Positions 34,315-43,252 of a stretch of DNA of 64,000 nucleotides are shown piece by piece. The stretch is from Pseudomonas sp. St316. Lineage in GTDB: Bacteria; Pseudomonadota; Gammaproteobacteria; Pseudomonadales; Pseudomonadaceae. Every line of letters starts with the position of its first letter. Within the stretch, counting starts at the first letter, position 1. A program made the position numbers and the translations under genes. Below the pieces are notes generated by a model, which was not told the DNA's origin, did no database searches, and worked only from the letters and a program-made list of their open reading frames with translations. Location: NCBI RefSeq assembly GCF_018325905.1, contig NZ_AP021901.1, positions 6,356,001 to 6,420,000 on the forward strand, read 5' to 3'.

Positions 34315-34404
34315 AAACAACGGCGGACAATCAGCGGCGCCTTTGCTTGCTGCCTGCCACAGCGGTCTTTAGACTTACGCCTCATTTCAACGCGAGCAGG
34401 GTCG

Positions 34405-35544
34405 ATGCCAGCTGCCTTTCCCCCCGATTCCGTTGGTCTGGTGACGCCGCAAATGGCGCATTTCAGCGAGCCCCTGGCCCTGGCCTGCGGCCGTTCGTTG
34501 CCAGCCTATGACCTGATCTACGAGACCTACGGTACCCTCAATGCCACGGCGAGCAATGCCGTGCTGATTTGCCACGCCTTGTCGGGGCATCACCACGCCG
34601 CCGGCTACCACAGCATCGACGACCGCAAGCCCGGCTGGTGGGATAGCTGCATCGGCCCGGGCAAGCCCATCGACACCAGCAAGTTCTTCGTGGTCAGCCT
34701 GAACAACCTGGGCGGTTGCAACGGCTCCACCGGCCCCAGCAGCCTCAACCCGGACACCGGCAAACCTTTCGGTGCCGATTTCCCGGTGCTGACCGTGGAA
34801 GACTGGGTTCACAGCCAGGCACGCCTGGCCGACCGCCTCGGTATTGGCCAGTGGGCAGCCGTGATCGGTGGCAGCCTGGGGGGCATGCAGGCCCTGCAAT
34901 GGACCATCACCTACCCGGACCGCGTGCGCCACTGCCTGGCAATCGCCTCGGCGCCCAAGCTGTCGGCGCAGAACATCGCCTTCAACGAAGTGGCGCGCCA
35001 GGCGATCCTCACGGACCCGGAATTCCATGGCGGCTCGTTCCAGGAACACGGCGTGATCCCCAAGCGCGGGCTGATGCTGGCGCGGATGGTCGGGCACATC
35101 ACCTACCTGTCCGACGACTCCATGGGCGAGAAATTCGGCCGTGGCCTCAAGAGCGAGAAGCTCAACTACGACTTCCACAGCGTCGAGTTCCAGGTCGAGA
35201 GCTACCTGCGTTATCAGGGCGAGGAATTTTCCGGGCGTTTCGACGCCAACACCTACCTGTTGATGACCAAGGCGCTGGACTACTTCGATCCGGCGGCAAA
35301 CTTCGACGATGACCTGGCGAAAACCTTCGCCAACGCCACCGCCAAGTTCTGCGTGATGTCATTCACCACCGACTGGCGCTTCTCCCCGGCGCGCTCGCGG
35401 GAGCTGGTGGACGCGCTGATGGCCGCGCGCAAGGACGTCTGCTACCTGGAAATCGACGCGCCCCAGGGTCACGACGCCTTTTTGATCCCGATCCCGCGCT
35501 ACCTGCAGGCGTTCGGCAACTACATGAACCGTATAACGCTGTGA
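34405..35544 (+). CDS. metX: Homoserine O-acyltransferase MetX
   Basis: MetX acylates homoserine to start methionine synthesis; in Pseudomonas MetX is generally the O-succinyltransferase form, although the name acetyltransferase is common. The 379-residue alpha/beta hydrolase has [17 protein letters not shown], the nucleophile elbow in [14 protein letters not shown] near residue 156, and the late [12 protein letters not shown] with the catalytic histidine. The ATG at 34405 gives the family N-terminus; longer frames run into the REPIN. metW begins seven bases downstream. Confidence 0.95.
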   Translation: MPAAFPPDSVGLVTPQMAHFSEPLALACGRSLPAYDLIYETYGTLNATASNAVLICHALSGHHHAAGYHSIDDRKPGWWDSCIGPGKPIDTSKFFVVSLNNLGGCNGSTGPSSLNPDTGKPFGADFPVLTVEDWVHSQARLADRLGIGQWAAVIGGSLGGMQALQWTITYPDRVRHCLAIASAPKLSAQNIAFNEVARQAILTDPEFHGGSFQEHGVIPKRGLMLARMVGHITYLSDDSMGEKFGRGLKSEKLNYDFHSVEFQVESYLRYQGEEFSGRFDANTYLLMTKALDYFDPAANFDDDLAKTFANATAKFCVMSFTTDWRFSPARSRELVDALMAARKDVCYLEIDAPQGHDAFLIPIPRYLQAFGNYMNRITL

Positions 35545-35551
35545 GGACGCC

Positions 35552-36172
35552 ATGAGAGCCGATCTGGAAATCATCCAGGAATGGATCCCCGCCGGCAGCC
35601 GCGTGCTCGACCTGGGCTGCGGCAACGGCGAACTGCTGACCTGGCTGCGGGACAACAAGCAAGTCAGCGGCTACGGCCTGGAAAACGACCCGGACAACAT
35701 CGCCGAGTGCGTCGCCAAGGGCATCAATGTCATCGAGCAGGACCTGGACAAAGGCCTGGGCAACTTCGCCAGCAACAGTTTCGACGTCGTGGTCATGACC
35801 CAGGCGCTGCAGGCGGTGCACTACCCGGACAAGATCCTCGACGAAATGCTGCGGGTCGGACGCCAATGCATCATCACCTTCCCCAACTTCGGCCATTGGC
35901 GTTGCCGGTGGTACCTGGCGAGCAAGGGCCGCATGCCGGTGTCGGATTTCCTGCCCTACACCTGGTACAACACGCCAAACATTCACTTCTGCACCTTTGA
36001 GGACTTCGAGGCGCTGTGCCGCGAACGCCAGGCCAAGGTCATCGATCGCCTGGCGGTAGACCAACAGCACCGCCACGGGTGGGCCAGCAAGCTATGGCCT
36101 AATCTGTTAGGTGAAATAGGCATCTATCGGGTCAGCAGCCCAGGCCTTGCCGATCATCAGGTCGCGGTGTGA
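35552..36172 (+). CDS. metW: MetW, methionine biosynthesis protein
   Basis: A 206-residue SAM-methyltransferase-fold protein that is the usual partner of MetX and is needed for its full function in several proteobacteria. It has VLDLGCGNGELLTWL near residue 19, FDVVVMTQALQAVHYPD and RQCIITFPNFGHWRCRWYL. It is separated from metX by seven bases, so the pair forms an operon. Confidence 0.95.
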   Translation: MRADLEIIQEWIPAGSRVLDLGCGNGELLTWLRDNKQVSGYGLENDPDNIAECVAKGINVIEQDLDKGLGNFASNSFDVVVMTQALQAVHYPDKILDEMLRVGRQCIITFPNFGHWRCRWYLASKGRMPVSDFLPYTWYNTPNIHFCTFEDFEALCRERQAKVIDRLAVDQQHRHGWASKLWPNLLGEIGIYRVSSPGLADHQVAV

Positions 36173-36197
36173 ACCCGGCCTTATCCAGGAGCACGAC

Positions 36198-36632
36198 ATG
36201 AAACGTCTAGCGTTGTTTCTCATCACCGCTTGCCTGAGCGTTGGCGCCATGGCCGCCGATGTCATCAAGGCTGAGCGCAAGGAAGTGTTCGGTGATGTCA
36301 CCGTGCACTACAACACGTTCAACTCCACCTTCCTGACACCGGACATCGCCAAGGCCGCCGAGCTGATTCGCAGCAAGCAGCAGGGCGTGATCAACATCTC
36401 GGTGCTCAAGGATGGCAAGCCCTTGATGGCCCAGGTCAGCGGCACGGTGAAAGACCTCACCAGCCAGAGCGTCCCCCTGCAATTCAAGCAGGTGACCGAG
36501 CAAGGCGCGATCTACTACATCGCCCAGTACCCGGTGCCCCAGCAGGAAACCCGCACCTTCGAGATCAAGGTGCAAACCGGCGACAAGATCAACACCATCA
36601 ACTTCAACCAGGAACTGTTCCCGGGCCAATGA
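36198..36632 (+). CDS. Exported DUF4426 protein
   Basis: A 144-residue protein with a clear signal peptide ([18 protein letters not shown], cleavage near residue 20) and an immunoglobulin-like beta-rich body, so probably periplasmic. Family segments are [16 protein letters not shown] and [14 protein letters not shown]. Its function is unknown. The ATG at 36198 follows an AGGAG-like site. Its TGA overlaps the ATG of rdgB (ATGA), and it lies between metW and rdgB in one rightward run. Confidence 0.85.
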   Translation: MKRLALFLITACLSVGAMAADVIKAERKEVFGDVTVHYNTFNSTFLTPDIAKAAELIRSKQQGVINISVLKDGKPLMAQVSGTVKDLTSQSVPLQFKQVTEQGAIYYIAQYPVPQQETRTFEIKVQTGDKINTINFNQELFPGQ

Positions 36633-37225
36633 TCAATTTCACCCAACTTGTACTGGCCAGCCACAACGCCGGCAAACTCAAGGAACTGCAGGCCATGCTC
36701 GGCGGGTCTGTGCAGTTGCGCTCGATTGGCGAGTTCAGCCAGGTGGAACCGGAAGAGACCGGCCTGTCGTTCGTCGAGAACGCCATCCTCAAAGCCCGCA
36801 ATGCCGCACGCATCTCGGGCCTGCCGGCGCTGGCCGACGATTCCGGGCTGGCGGTGGACTTCCTGGGCGGCGCGCCGGGCATTTACTCGGCCCGCTACGC
36901 CGACGGCAAAGGTGACGCGGCGAACAACGCCAAGCTGCTCGACGCCCTCAAGGACGTACCTGAGGCCGAGCGTGGCGCGCAGTTCGTGTGCGTGCTAGCC
37001 CTGGTGCGCCATGCCGACGATCCGTTGCCGATCCTTTGCGAAGGCTTGTGGCACGGGCGCATGCTCACCGAAGCCCGCGGCGAGCACGGTTTCGGCTATG
37101 ACCCGTTGTTCTGGGTGCCGGAGCGCAATTGCTCCAGCGCCGAGCTGGGGCCGGTGGAAAAGAACCAACTGAGCCATCGCGCCCGCGCCATGGCCCTGCT
37201 GCGTCAACGCCTGGGCCTGCAATGA
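36629..37225 (+). CDS. rdgB: RdgB, XTP/dITP pyrophosphatase
   Basis: RdgB hydrolyses non-canonical purine nucleoside triphosphates such as dITP and XTP to monophosphates, to keep them out of DNA. The 198-residue product has [18 protein letters not shown] at the N-terminus, [22 protein letters not shown] near residue 70 with the catalytic aspartates, and [14 protein letters not shown]. It overlaps the upstream and downstream genes by four bases each. Confidence 0.96.
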   Translation: MINFTQLVLASHNAGKLKELQAMLGGSVQLRSIGEFSQVEPEETGLSFVENAILKARNAARISGLPALADDSGLAVDFLGGAPGIYSARYADGKGDAANNAKLLDALKDVPEAERGAQFVCVLALVRHADDPLPILCEGLWHGRMLTEARGEHGFGYDPLFWVPERNCSSAELGPVEKNQLSHRARAMALLRQRLGLQ

Positions 37226-38421
37226 TCGATGACGCTCCCGCGCCGCTGATTCATGGCGGTGTACAAACGCCTCGGGCGCCGCTGCCGGTGCTGCCGCCCC
37301 TGGCGCTGTACATCCACATCCCGTGGTGCGTGCGCAAATGCCCGTATTGCGACTTCAACTCCCACACCGCCAGCCCGCAGTTGCCGGAAGAGGAGTATGT
37401 CGACGCCTTGCTGGCCGACCTCGACCAGGATTTGCACGCGGTTTATGGTCGCCCGTTGAGCTCGATCTTTTTCGGTGGCGGCACCCCGAGCCTGTTCAGT
37501 GCCCAAGCCCTGGGGCGATTGCTCAAGGGTGTGGAAGCGCGGATACCGTTCGCCCAGGACATTGAAATCACCCTGGAAGCCAACCCCGGTACCTTCGAGC
37601 AAGAAAAATTCGTCGCTTACCGGGCCTTGGGCATCAATCGCCTGTCCATCGGCATCCAGAGTTTCCAGCAAGCCAAGCTCGAAGCCCTGGGCCGGATCCA
37701 CAACGGCGACGAGGCGGTGCGCGCCGCCGGCATGGCCCGCCAGGCCGGTTTCGACAATTTCAACCTGGACCTGATGCACGGGTTGCCCGACCAGTCCCTG
37801 GAAGACGCCTTGAGCGACCTGCGCCAGGCCATCGCCTTGAAGCCGACCCATTTGTCCTGGTACCAGCTGACGCTGGAACCGAACACGGTGTTCTGGAACC
37901 AGCCGCCGACATTGCCCGAAGACGACACGCTGTGGGACATCCAGGAGGCCGGGCAAGCCTTGCTGGCCGAACACGGCTACGCCCAATACGAGGTTTCGGC
38001 CTACGCCCAACCCGGCCGGGCGGCGCGGCATAACCTCAATTACTGGAGCTTCGGCGACTTCATCGGCATCGGTGCCGGCGCCCACGGCAAGCTCAGCCAT
38101 CCGGACGGGCGCATCGTGCGCACGTGGAAGACCCGCCTGCCCAAGGACTATCTCAACCCGGCAAAACGCTTCTTGGCTGGCGAGAAAACCCTGGCCAATG
38201 AAGAGCTGCCGTTCGAGTTCCTGATGAACGCCCTGCGCCTGACCGCAGGTGTTGAAGCGCGGCTGTACCCGGAGCGCACCGGCCTGCCCCTGCAAAGCCT
38301 GGTCGAAGGCCGGCGCGAGGCCGAACAAAGCGGGTTGTTGCAGGTCGAACCGTCACGTCTGGCGGCGACCGAGCGCGGACAGCTGTTTCTCAACGACTTG
38401 CTGCAGACATTTCTGAGCTGA
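37222..38421 (+). CDS. hemW: HemW, radical SAM heme chaperone
   Basis: A 399-residue radical SAM protein related to HemN; current evidence makes HemW a heme chaperone rather than a coproporphyrinogen oxidase. The cluster motif is WCVRKCPYC with cysteines at 36, 40 and 43. SAM-binding [11 protein letters not shown] and the later [19 protein letters not shown] follow. It has an N-terminal tail of about 25 residues before the conserved LYIHIPWC. The ATG at 37222 overlaps the rdgB stop. Confidence 0.94.
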   Translation: MIDDAPAPLIHGGVQTPRAPLPVLPPLALYIHIPWCVRKCPYCDFNSHTASPQLPEEEYVDALLADLDQDLHAVYGRPLSSIFFGGGTPSLFSAQALGRLLKGVEARIPFAQDIEITLEANPGTFEQEKFVAYRALGINRLSIGIQSFQQAKLEALGRIHNGDEAVRAAGMARQAGFDNFNLDLMHGLPDQSLEDALSDLRQAIALKPTHLSWYQLTLEPNTVFWNQPPTLPEDDTLWDIQEAGQALLAEHGYAQYEVSAYAQPGRAARHNLNYWSFGDFIGIGAGAHGKLSHPDGRIVRTWKTRLPKDYLNPAKRFLAGEKTLANEELPFEFLMNALRLTAGVEARLYPERTGLPLQSLVEGRREAEQSGLLQVEPSRLAATERGQLFLNDLLQTFLS

Positions 38422-38439
38422 TCAACACAAGGAAATCGA

Positions 38440-38763
38440 ATGGATCTGGTACTCGACCTGCTGGCCACCGTGTCCCGCTGGAGCCGCAGCAACCTATCGG
38501 AAATCTCCCTGGCATTGGTAGGCTGCCTGCTGGTGCTGTTTGGTGCCGATCTCAAGGGCTGGGTCGAACAACGCCTGGGCAGCATCGCCGGCGCCTTGCG
38601 CGTCCCGCTGATCGCCCTGCTGTGCATGATAGGCAGCGGCGCGGCACTGATCTACGCCACGCCGTGGGTCGTCAGGGGCTTGAGCCAGTTCAATAACTAC
38701 AGCCTGGCGCCGGTTTTGTTGGTGGTGCTGGTGTTGATTGGCGTAGTCGCGGATCGTCGCTGA
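38440..38763 (+). CDS. DUF3392 membrane protein
   Basis: A 107-residue inner-membrane protein with about three hydrophobic segments (ISLALVGCLLVLFGADL, VPLIALLCMIGSGAALIYA and YSLAPVLLVVLVLIGVVAD). It matches the DUF3392 family, which has no known function. It begins 18 bases after hemW and is last in the rightward yggS-to-hemW run. Confidence 0.85.
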   Translation: MDLVLDLLATVSRWSRSNLSEISLALVGCLLVLFGADLKGWVEQRLGSIAGALRVPLIALLCMIGSGAALIYATPWVVRGLSQFNNYSLAPVLLVVLVLIGVVADRR

Positions 38764-38787
38764 ACTTCAATACGCCGCAAACCGAAA

Positions 38788-38894
38788 TGTGGGAGCACGG
38801 CTTTGTGGGAGCAAAGCTTGCTCGCGATGCAGGCAACTCGGGGTTCAAGTGGGTGCCGAGGCGCTGCTATCGCGGGCAAGCCTTGCTCCCACAG
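38788..38894. repeat. REPIN between the DUF3392 gene and trmB
   Basis: Forward REP TGTGGGAGCAAAGCTTGCTC at 38804 and inverted REP ending near 38893 (CGCGGGCAAGCCTTGCTCCCA). An extra partial copy (TGTGGGAGCACGG) at 38789 looks like a remnant of a second palindrome. Confidence 0.85.
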
Positions 38895-38928
38895 AAGCTC
38901 AGCTCCCACATTGAGTATTGCGTGATGC

Positions 38929-39654
38929 CTACGCCACCTTCTCGAACTTCAAATCCCAAACCCCATGCCCAAGGCGTTCGCCACGGCGCTCGAACTTGGT
39001 GATCGGCCGCTCGGCCGGGCGAGGGACGCATTTGCCGTCCTCGGCCAGGTTGCGATAGCCCGGGGCGACGTTCATCACTTCCAGCATGTATTCGGCGTAG
39101 GGTTCCCAGTCGGTGGCCATGTGCAGTACACCGCCGACCTTCAACTTGCTGCGCACCAGTTCAGCGAACGACGCCTGGACGATACGGCGCTTGTGGTGAC
39201 GGCTTTTGTGCCAAGGATCCGGGAAGAACAGCATCAGCCGGTCAAGGCTGTTGTCGGCCACGCAGCGGTTGAGCACTTCGATGGCGTCGCAATCGTAGAC
39301 CCGCAGGTTGGTCAGCCCTTGGGTCAGCACGCCGTTGAGCAGTGCACCGACACCGGGACGGTGGACTTCCACCCCGATGAAATCCTGCTCCGGCGAAGCG
39401 GCGGCCATTTCCAGCAACGAATGGCCCATGCCGAAGCCGATTTCCAGCGAGCGCGGGGCCGAGCGGCCGAAGACCTGGTCAAAATCCACCGGTGCATCGG
39501 CAAGCGGCAGGACAAACAGCGGCGCGCCCTGCTCCAGGCCGCGCTGCTGGCCTTCAGTCATACGCCCGGCGCGCATCACGAAACTCTTGATGCGGCGGTG
39601 CTGGCGCTCTTCGCCTTCTTCCGGCAGGACCGGCGTGTCGTTCGATTCAGTCAT
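38929..39654 (-). CDS. trmB: tRNA (guanine(46)-N(7))-methyltransferase TrmB
   Basis: TrmB methylates G46 in the variable loop of tRNAs using SAM. The 241-residue product has [14 protein letters not shown] near residue 20, [16 protein letters not shown] near 70, the substrate loop [15 protein letters not shown] near 145 and the late [18 protein letters not shown] use the ATG at 39654; one at 39657 would add one methionine. It follows thiG by nine bases. Confidence 0.96.
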   Translation of the reverse strand: MTESNDTPVLPEEGEERQHRRIKSFVMRAGRMTEGQQRGLEQGAPLFVLPLADAPVDFDQVFGRSAPRSLEIGFGMGHSLLEMAAASPEQDFIGVEVHRPGVGALLNGVLTQGLTNLRVYDCDAIEVLNRCVADNSLDRLMLFFPDPWHKSRHHKRRIVQASFAELVRSKLKVGGVLHMATDWEPYAEYMLEVMNVAPGYRNLAEDGKCVPRPAERPITKFERRGERLGHGVWDLKFEKVA

Positions 39655-39663
39655 CAATGGCTC

Positions 39664-40458
39664 TTACTTGATCAGACCATCCAGCGGCGAGGAGGCGCTG
39701 GCGTAAAGTTTTTTCGGCATGCGGCCGGCCAGGTACGCCAGGCGACCAGCGACGATGGCGTGCTTCATGGCTTCGGCCATCAGGATCGGCTGCTGGGCGT
39801 GGGCGATGGCCGAGTTCATCAGCACCGCTTCGCACCCCAGTTCCATGGCGATGGTGGCGTCGGAAGCGGTACCAACACCGGCATCCACCAACACCGGGAT
39901 CTTGGCTTCTTCAAGGATGATCTGCAGGTTGTACGGGTTGCAGATCCCCAAGCCTGTGCCGATCAGCCCGGCCAGTGGCATGACCGCGATGCAGCCGATT
40001 TCCGCCAATTGACGGGCGATGATCGGGTCATCGCTGGTGTAGACCATCACGTCGAAGCCTTCCTTGACCAAAGTTTCAGCGGCCTTGAGGGTTTCGATCA
40101 CGTTGGGGAACAGGGTTTTCTGGTCGGCCAGCACTTCCAACTTCACCAGGTTGTGGCCATCGAGCAGCTCACGGGCCAGGCGGCAGGTGCGCACGGCCTC
40201 GATAGCATCGAAGCAACCAGCGGTGTTCGGCAGGATGGTGTAGCGGTCCGGCGGCAGGATATCCAGCAGGTTCGGTTCGCCCGGGTTCTGGCCGATGTTG
40301 GTCCGGCGCACAGCGACGGTCACGATTTCGGCGCCCGAGGCCTCGATGGCCAGGCGGGTTTCTTCCATGTCGCGGTACTTGCCGGTGCCTACCAGCAAAC
40401 GCGACTGGTAGGTACGACCGGCCAGGACGAAGGGCTTGTCGCTACGAACGATGCTCAT
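39664..40458 (-). CDS. thiG: Thiazole synthase ThiG
   Basis: ThiG forms the thiazole phosphate of thiamine from deoxyxylulose phosphate, dehydroglycine and the ThiS thiocarboxylate. The 264-residue TIM-barrel protein has [19 protein letters not shown] near the start, [12 protein letters not shown] with the Schiff-base lysine near residue 100, [19 protein letters not shown] near 160 and [20 protein letters not shown]. It lies between thiS and trmB, all leftward. Confidence 0.97.
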   Translation of the reverse strand: MSIVRSDKPFVLAGRTYQSRLLVGTGKYRDMEETRLAIEASGAEIVTVAVRRTNIGQNPGEPNLLDILPPDRYTILPNTAGCFDAIEAVRTCRLARELLDGHNLVKLEVLADQKTLFPNVIETLKAAETLVKEGFDVMVYTSDDPIIARQLAEIGCIAVMPLAGLIGTGLGICNPYNLQIILEEAKIPVLVDAGVGTASDATIAMELGCEAVLMNSAIAHAQQPILMAEAMKHAIVAGRLAYLAGRMPKKLYASASSPLDGLIK

Positions 40459-40512
40459 GGGAAATCCTCTGTTGGGGTGAGGTTCTTGCGAAATGCTGCG
40501 AAACCGAGGCGA

Positions 40513-40713
40513 CTAGCCGCCGCCGATGGCGTGGACCACTTCAACGCTGTCGCCATCGTTCAACGTGGTTTCGGCGTGCTGGCTGCGCGGGACGATATCC
40601 AGATTGAGCTCCACCGCGACGCGGCGTCCGGTGAGTTCCAGACGGGTCAGCAGGGCCGCAACGGTTTCACCGTCGGGCAGATCAAGGGGTTCGCCGTTCA
40701 ACTGAATGCGCAT
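40513..40713 (-). CDS. thiS: Sulfur carrier protein ThiS
   Basis: A 66-residue ubiquitin-like protein that carries sulfur as a C-terminal thiocarboxylate to ThiG. It begins [20 protein letters not shown] and ends in the required diglycine (HAIGGG). The ATG at 40713 gives the normal length; ATGs upstream would add seven residues. A 54-base gap separates it from thiG. Confidence 0.95.
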   Translation of the reverse strand: MRIQLNGEPLDLPDGETVAALLTRLELTGRRVAVELNLDIVPRSQHAETTLNDGDSVEVVHAIGGG

Positions 40714-40787
40714 GCCGGATGCCGCCATCATTTTTAGGGGCTGGCATTCTAGCCCGATCGGTCCGGGTGACCCAAGCCCCTTGGTCA

Positions 40788-40825
40788 GCTACAAGTGGCA
40801 AGCTTCAAGCGGCAAGTTGTAGGCG
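40788..40825. repeat. Degenerate CTTGAAGCTTG-type repeat at the end of the DUF423 gene
   Basis: The stretch AGCTACAAGTGGCAAGCTTC and on into the gene reads as imperfect repeats of a (C)AAGCT(T/A)CAAG unit, a short degenerate repeat that I know from Pseudomonas intergenic DNA. It runs into the last codons of the DUF423 gene. Confidence 0.45.
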
Positions 40826-41185
40826 CCACGCCGCAAGCCCCAGGCACAGCCAGCCGATCAGGAACGCCACACCGCCAAACGGCGTGATGATGCCCAGCTT
40901 GCTGACACCCGTGAGGGTCAGCAGGTACAGGCTGCCGGAGAACAACAGGATGCCAACCACAAATGAAATTCCGGCCCAGGTGACGATGCGCCCGGGAATG
41001 TGCGTGGCCAGCAGCGCAACGCCCAGCAGGGCCAATGTGTGCACCAGTTGATAGGTGACGCCGGTGTGGAAAATCGCCAGGTAATCGGCGCTCAGACGGT
41101 TTTTCAGGGCGTGGGCGGCAAACGCCCCCAGTGCCACGCCGGTGAAGCCGAAAAAAGCAGCCAGCATCAGAAAGCTACGCAGCAT
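40805..41185 (-). CDS. DUF423 (YgdD-like) membrane protein
   Basis: A 126-residue inner-membrane protein of the DUF423 family, with four hydrophobic segments. It begins LRSFLMLAAFFGFTGVALGAFAAHAL and contains TGVTYQLVHTLALLGVALL and SLYLLTLTGVSKLGIITPFGGVAF. Its function is unknown. The ATG at 41185 gives the family start, and the last codons lie in a degenerate repeat, so the C-terminus may be altered. It is divergent from mtgA with 73 bases between starts. Confidence 0.9.
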   Translation of the reverse strand: MLRSFLMLAAFFGFTGVALGAFAAHALKNRLSADYLAIFHTGVTYQLVHTLALLGVALLATHIPGRIVTWAGISFVVGILLFSGSLYLLTLTGVSKLGIITPFGGVAFLIGWLCLGLAAWRLQLAA

Positions 41186-41258
41186 GAGAACTCCAATCAG
41201 ACGCGGTGGACAGGGTCTGTATAATGGCCCGCTCGACCGGTTCGGCCAAGCCATCTCT

Positions 41259-41981
41259 ATGCTGCGTTCATTGTTTCGACGATTCCTTAAAGCCCTGCTC
41301 TGGTTCGCCGTTGGCAGCGTTGTGCTCGTGCTGTTGTTTCGAGTGGTGCCGCCGCCGTTCACGGCGCTGATGATCGAGCGCAAGGTTGAATCCTGGTTCG
41401 GCGGCGAGCCGATCGACCTGCAACGCACCTGGCAGCCCTGGGACCAGATCTCCGACAACCTCAAGGTGGCGGTGATCGCCGGCGAGGACCAGAAATTCCC
41501 TGAACATTGGGGTTTCGACATCGGCGCGATCCAGGCCGCGTTCGCCCACAATGAACGTGGCGGCTCGATTCGCGGCGCCAGTACCCTCAGCCAGCAAGTG
41601 TCCAAGAACCTGTTCCTGTGGTCGGGCCGCAGCTGGCTGCGCAAGGGCCTGGAAGCCTGGTTCACCGCGCTGATCGAAGTGTTCTGGCCCAAGCAGCGCA
41701 TCCTGGAGGTGTACCTCAACAGTGTCGAGTGGGATGACGGTGTGTTCGGGGCTGAAGCCGCAGCGCGCCACCATTTCAGGGTCAGCGCAGACGGCCTGTC
41801 CCGGCAACAGGCGAGCCTGCTGGCGGCAGTCCTGCCGAATCCGCGCAAGTGGAGCGCCAGCCGGCCGAGCCCTTACGTACTGCGGCGGGCGAGTTGGATT
41901 CGCCAGCAGATGAGCCAGTTGGGCGGCGACAGTTATCTGCTGGAACTCAACGATTCGCGGCGTGCGCCCTGGGCCCAGTAG
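41259..41981 (+). CDS. mtgA: Monofunctional biosynthetic peptidoglycan transglycosylase
   Basis: MtgA polymerises lipid II into glycan strands at the outer face of the inner membrane. The 240-residue glycosyltransferase-51 protein has an N-terminal anchor at about residues 12-30 (LLWFAVGSVVLVLLFRVV), the catalytic motif AGEDQKFPEHWGFD near residue 73 with the first glutamate, RGASTLSQQVSKNLFLW near 107 and KQRILEVYLNSVEWDDGVFG near 147. The ATG at 41259 gives the usual start. The TATAATGG sequence at 41219-41226 is a likely -10 region. Confidence 0.95.
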   Translation: MLRSLFRRFLKALLWFAVGSVVLVLLFRVVPPPFTALMIERKVESWFGGEPIDLQRTWQPWDQISDNLKVAVIAGEDQKFPEHWGFDIGAIQAAFAHNERGGSIRGASTLSQQVSKNLFLWSGRSWLRKGLEAWFTALIEVFWPKQRILEVYLNSVEWDDGVFGAEAAARHHFRVSADGLSRQQASLLAAVLPNPRKWSASRPSPYVLRRASWIRQQMSQLGGDSYLLELNDSRRAPWAQ

Positions 41982-41998
41982 CTGCAACACTGAAAGCC

Positions 41999-42200
41999 CC
42001 CTGTGGGAGCGAGCTTGCTCGCGATAGCGGTGGATCAGTTTGCGGTGCTGTTGGCTGTGCCGACGCCATCGCGAGCAAGCTCGCTCCCACAGGTTTTTGT
42101 GTCGTGCCCAGATGCCGCACCCGCGACCCCATGCGGGAGCGAGCTTTCTCGCGATAGCGGTGGGTCAGTTTGCGGGGCTGCAAGCTCGCTCCCACAGGGG
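41999..42200. repeat. Cluster of four REPs between mtgA and rpoH
   Basis: REPs at about 41999-42030 (forward), 42065-42093 (inverted), 42130-42165 (forward, with GCTTTCTCG variant) and 42180-42200 (inverted, truncated). Two consecutive REPINs, the second degenerate. The spacers GGTGGATCAGTTTGCGGTGCT and its relative GGTGGGTCAGTTTGCGGGGCT are similar, so this looks like a first tandem duplication. The remaining bases up to 42283 hold the terminator. Confidence 0.85.
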
Positions 42201-42231
42201 GCTGCATCGAATCCAATATAGCGTACACATG

Positions 42232-42266
42232 AAAACGCCCCGATCATCGCTGATCGGGGCGCTTTT
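42232..42266. terminator. Bidirectional terminator between mtgA and rpoH
   Basis: A perfect 11-base-pair stem, CGCCCCGATCA at 42236-42246 and TGATCGGGGCG at 42251-42261, with loop TCGC. It is flanked by AAAA and TTTT, so it can serve both the rightward mtgA and the leftward rpoH transcript. Confidence 0.88.
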
Positions 42267-42283
42267 CATTGCCGTTGCGCCGG

Positions 42284-43138
42284 TCAAGCCGCAATCGATA
42301 CCTTGAGCTTGTTCATCGCGCTCTTCTCAAGCTGACGAATCCGCTCGGCCGACACGTTGTACTTCTGCGCCAGGTCGTGCAGCGTGGCTTTTTCCTCGGC
42401 CAGCCAGCGCTGGTAGAGGATGTCACGGCTGCGTTCGTCCAGCACTTCCAGGGCTTCGTGCAGGTTGGTGTTGGAGTTGTCGCTCCAGTCGGCGTCTTCC
42501 AGTTGACGCGCCGGGTCGTACCGGTGGTCTTCCAGGTAGTTGGCCGGCGATTGGAAAGCGCTGTCGTCGTCCGCTTCGGCGGCCGGGTCGAAGGCCATGT
42601 CATGGCCGGTCAGGCGGCTTTCCATCTCGCGCACTTCCCGAGGCTCTACACCCAGGCTTTCGGCAACACGATGGACTTCTTCGTTGTTCAGCCAGGCCAG
42701 GCGTTTCTTCTGGCTGCGCAGGTTGAAGAACAGCTTGCGCTGGGCCTTGGTGGTCGCGACTTTCACGATGCGCCAGTTGCGCAGGATGAACTCGTGGATT
42801 TCCGCCTTGATCCAGTGCACCGCAAACGACACCAGGCGCACGCCCATTTCCGGGTTGAAACGCTTGACCGCCTTCATCAGGCCGACGTTGCCTTCCTGGA
42901 TCAGGTCGGCCTGGGCCAGCCCGTAGCCGGAATAGCTGCGGGCGATATGTACGACAAAACGCAGGTGGGCGAGCACCATCTGCCGAGCCGCCTCAAGATC
43001 CTGCTCATAATAGAGACTCTCGGCCAGTTCACGCTCCTGCTCGGGGGTCAGCAATGGAATGCTGTTCACCGTGTGCACGTAGGCCTCCAGGTTCGCACCC
43101 GGGACCAGAGCATAAGCAGGTTGCAAAGAAGTGGTCAT
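42284..43138 (-). CDS. rpoH: RNA polymerase sigma-32 factor RpoH
   Basis: RpoH directs transcription of heat-shock genes. The 284-residue sigma-70 family protein has region 2 with [20 protein letters not shown] (about 53-72), [18 protein letters not shown] and [19 protein letters not shown], the RpoH box QRKLFFNLR near residue 130, and region 4 with [23 protein letters not shown] at the end. The ATG at 43138 gives the normal start. It follows ftsX in the same direction, but a 114-base gap with its own promoter match suggests independent expression. Confidence 0.97.
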   Translation of the reverse strand: MTTSLQPAYALVPGANLEAYVHTVNSIPLLTPEQERELAESLYYEQDLEAARQMVLAHLRFVVHIARSYSGYGLAQADLIQEGNVGLMKAVKRFNPEMGVRLVSFAVHWIKAEIHEFILRNWRIVKVATTKAQRKLFFNLRSQKKRLAWLNNEEVHRVAESLGVEPREVREMESRLTGHDMAFDPAAEADDDSAFQSPANYLEDHRYDPARQLEDADWSDNSNTNLHEALEVLDERSRDILYQRWLAEEKATLHDLAQKYNVSAERIRQLEKSAMNKLKVSIAA

Positions 43139-43187
43139 ACGAAAAAACCTCCGACTCACATAACTCGTGCAGTTCAGCACTGCGAAA

Positions 43188-43215
43188 ATTGACCGGGAAC
43201 CCTAGGACAAGTTCC
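43188..43215 (-). promoter_or_regulatory. Candidate AlgU/sigma-E-type promoter of rpoH
   Basis: On the minus strand, GGAACTT (43215-43209) is followed after exactly 15 bases by GTCAAT (43193-43188). The E. coli sigma-E consensus is GGAACTT-N15-GTCTAA, so the -35 is perfect and the -10 has four of six. In P. aeruginosa, rpoH has an AlgU-dependent promoter, so this is the expected link between envelope stress and heat shock. The +1 would be about 40-45 bases before the rpoH start. Confidence 0.65.
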
Positions 43216-43252
43216 CACAAAAAATGAAAGGTCAATACACGCAAAAAAACAC

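Noticed and set aside
34165-34404. A longer MetX with 80 extra N-terminal residues
   Set aside because: The extension is translated from a REPIN; the ATG at 34405 gives the normal family start.
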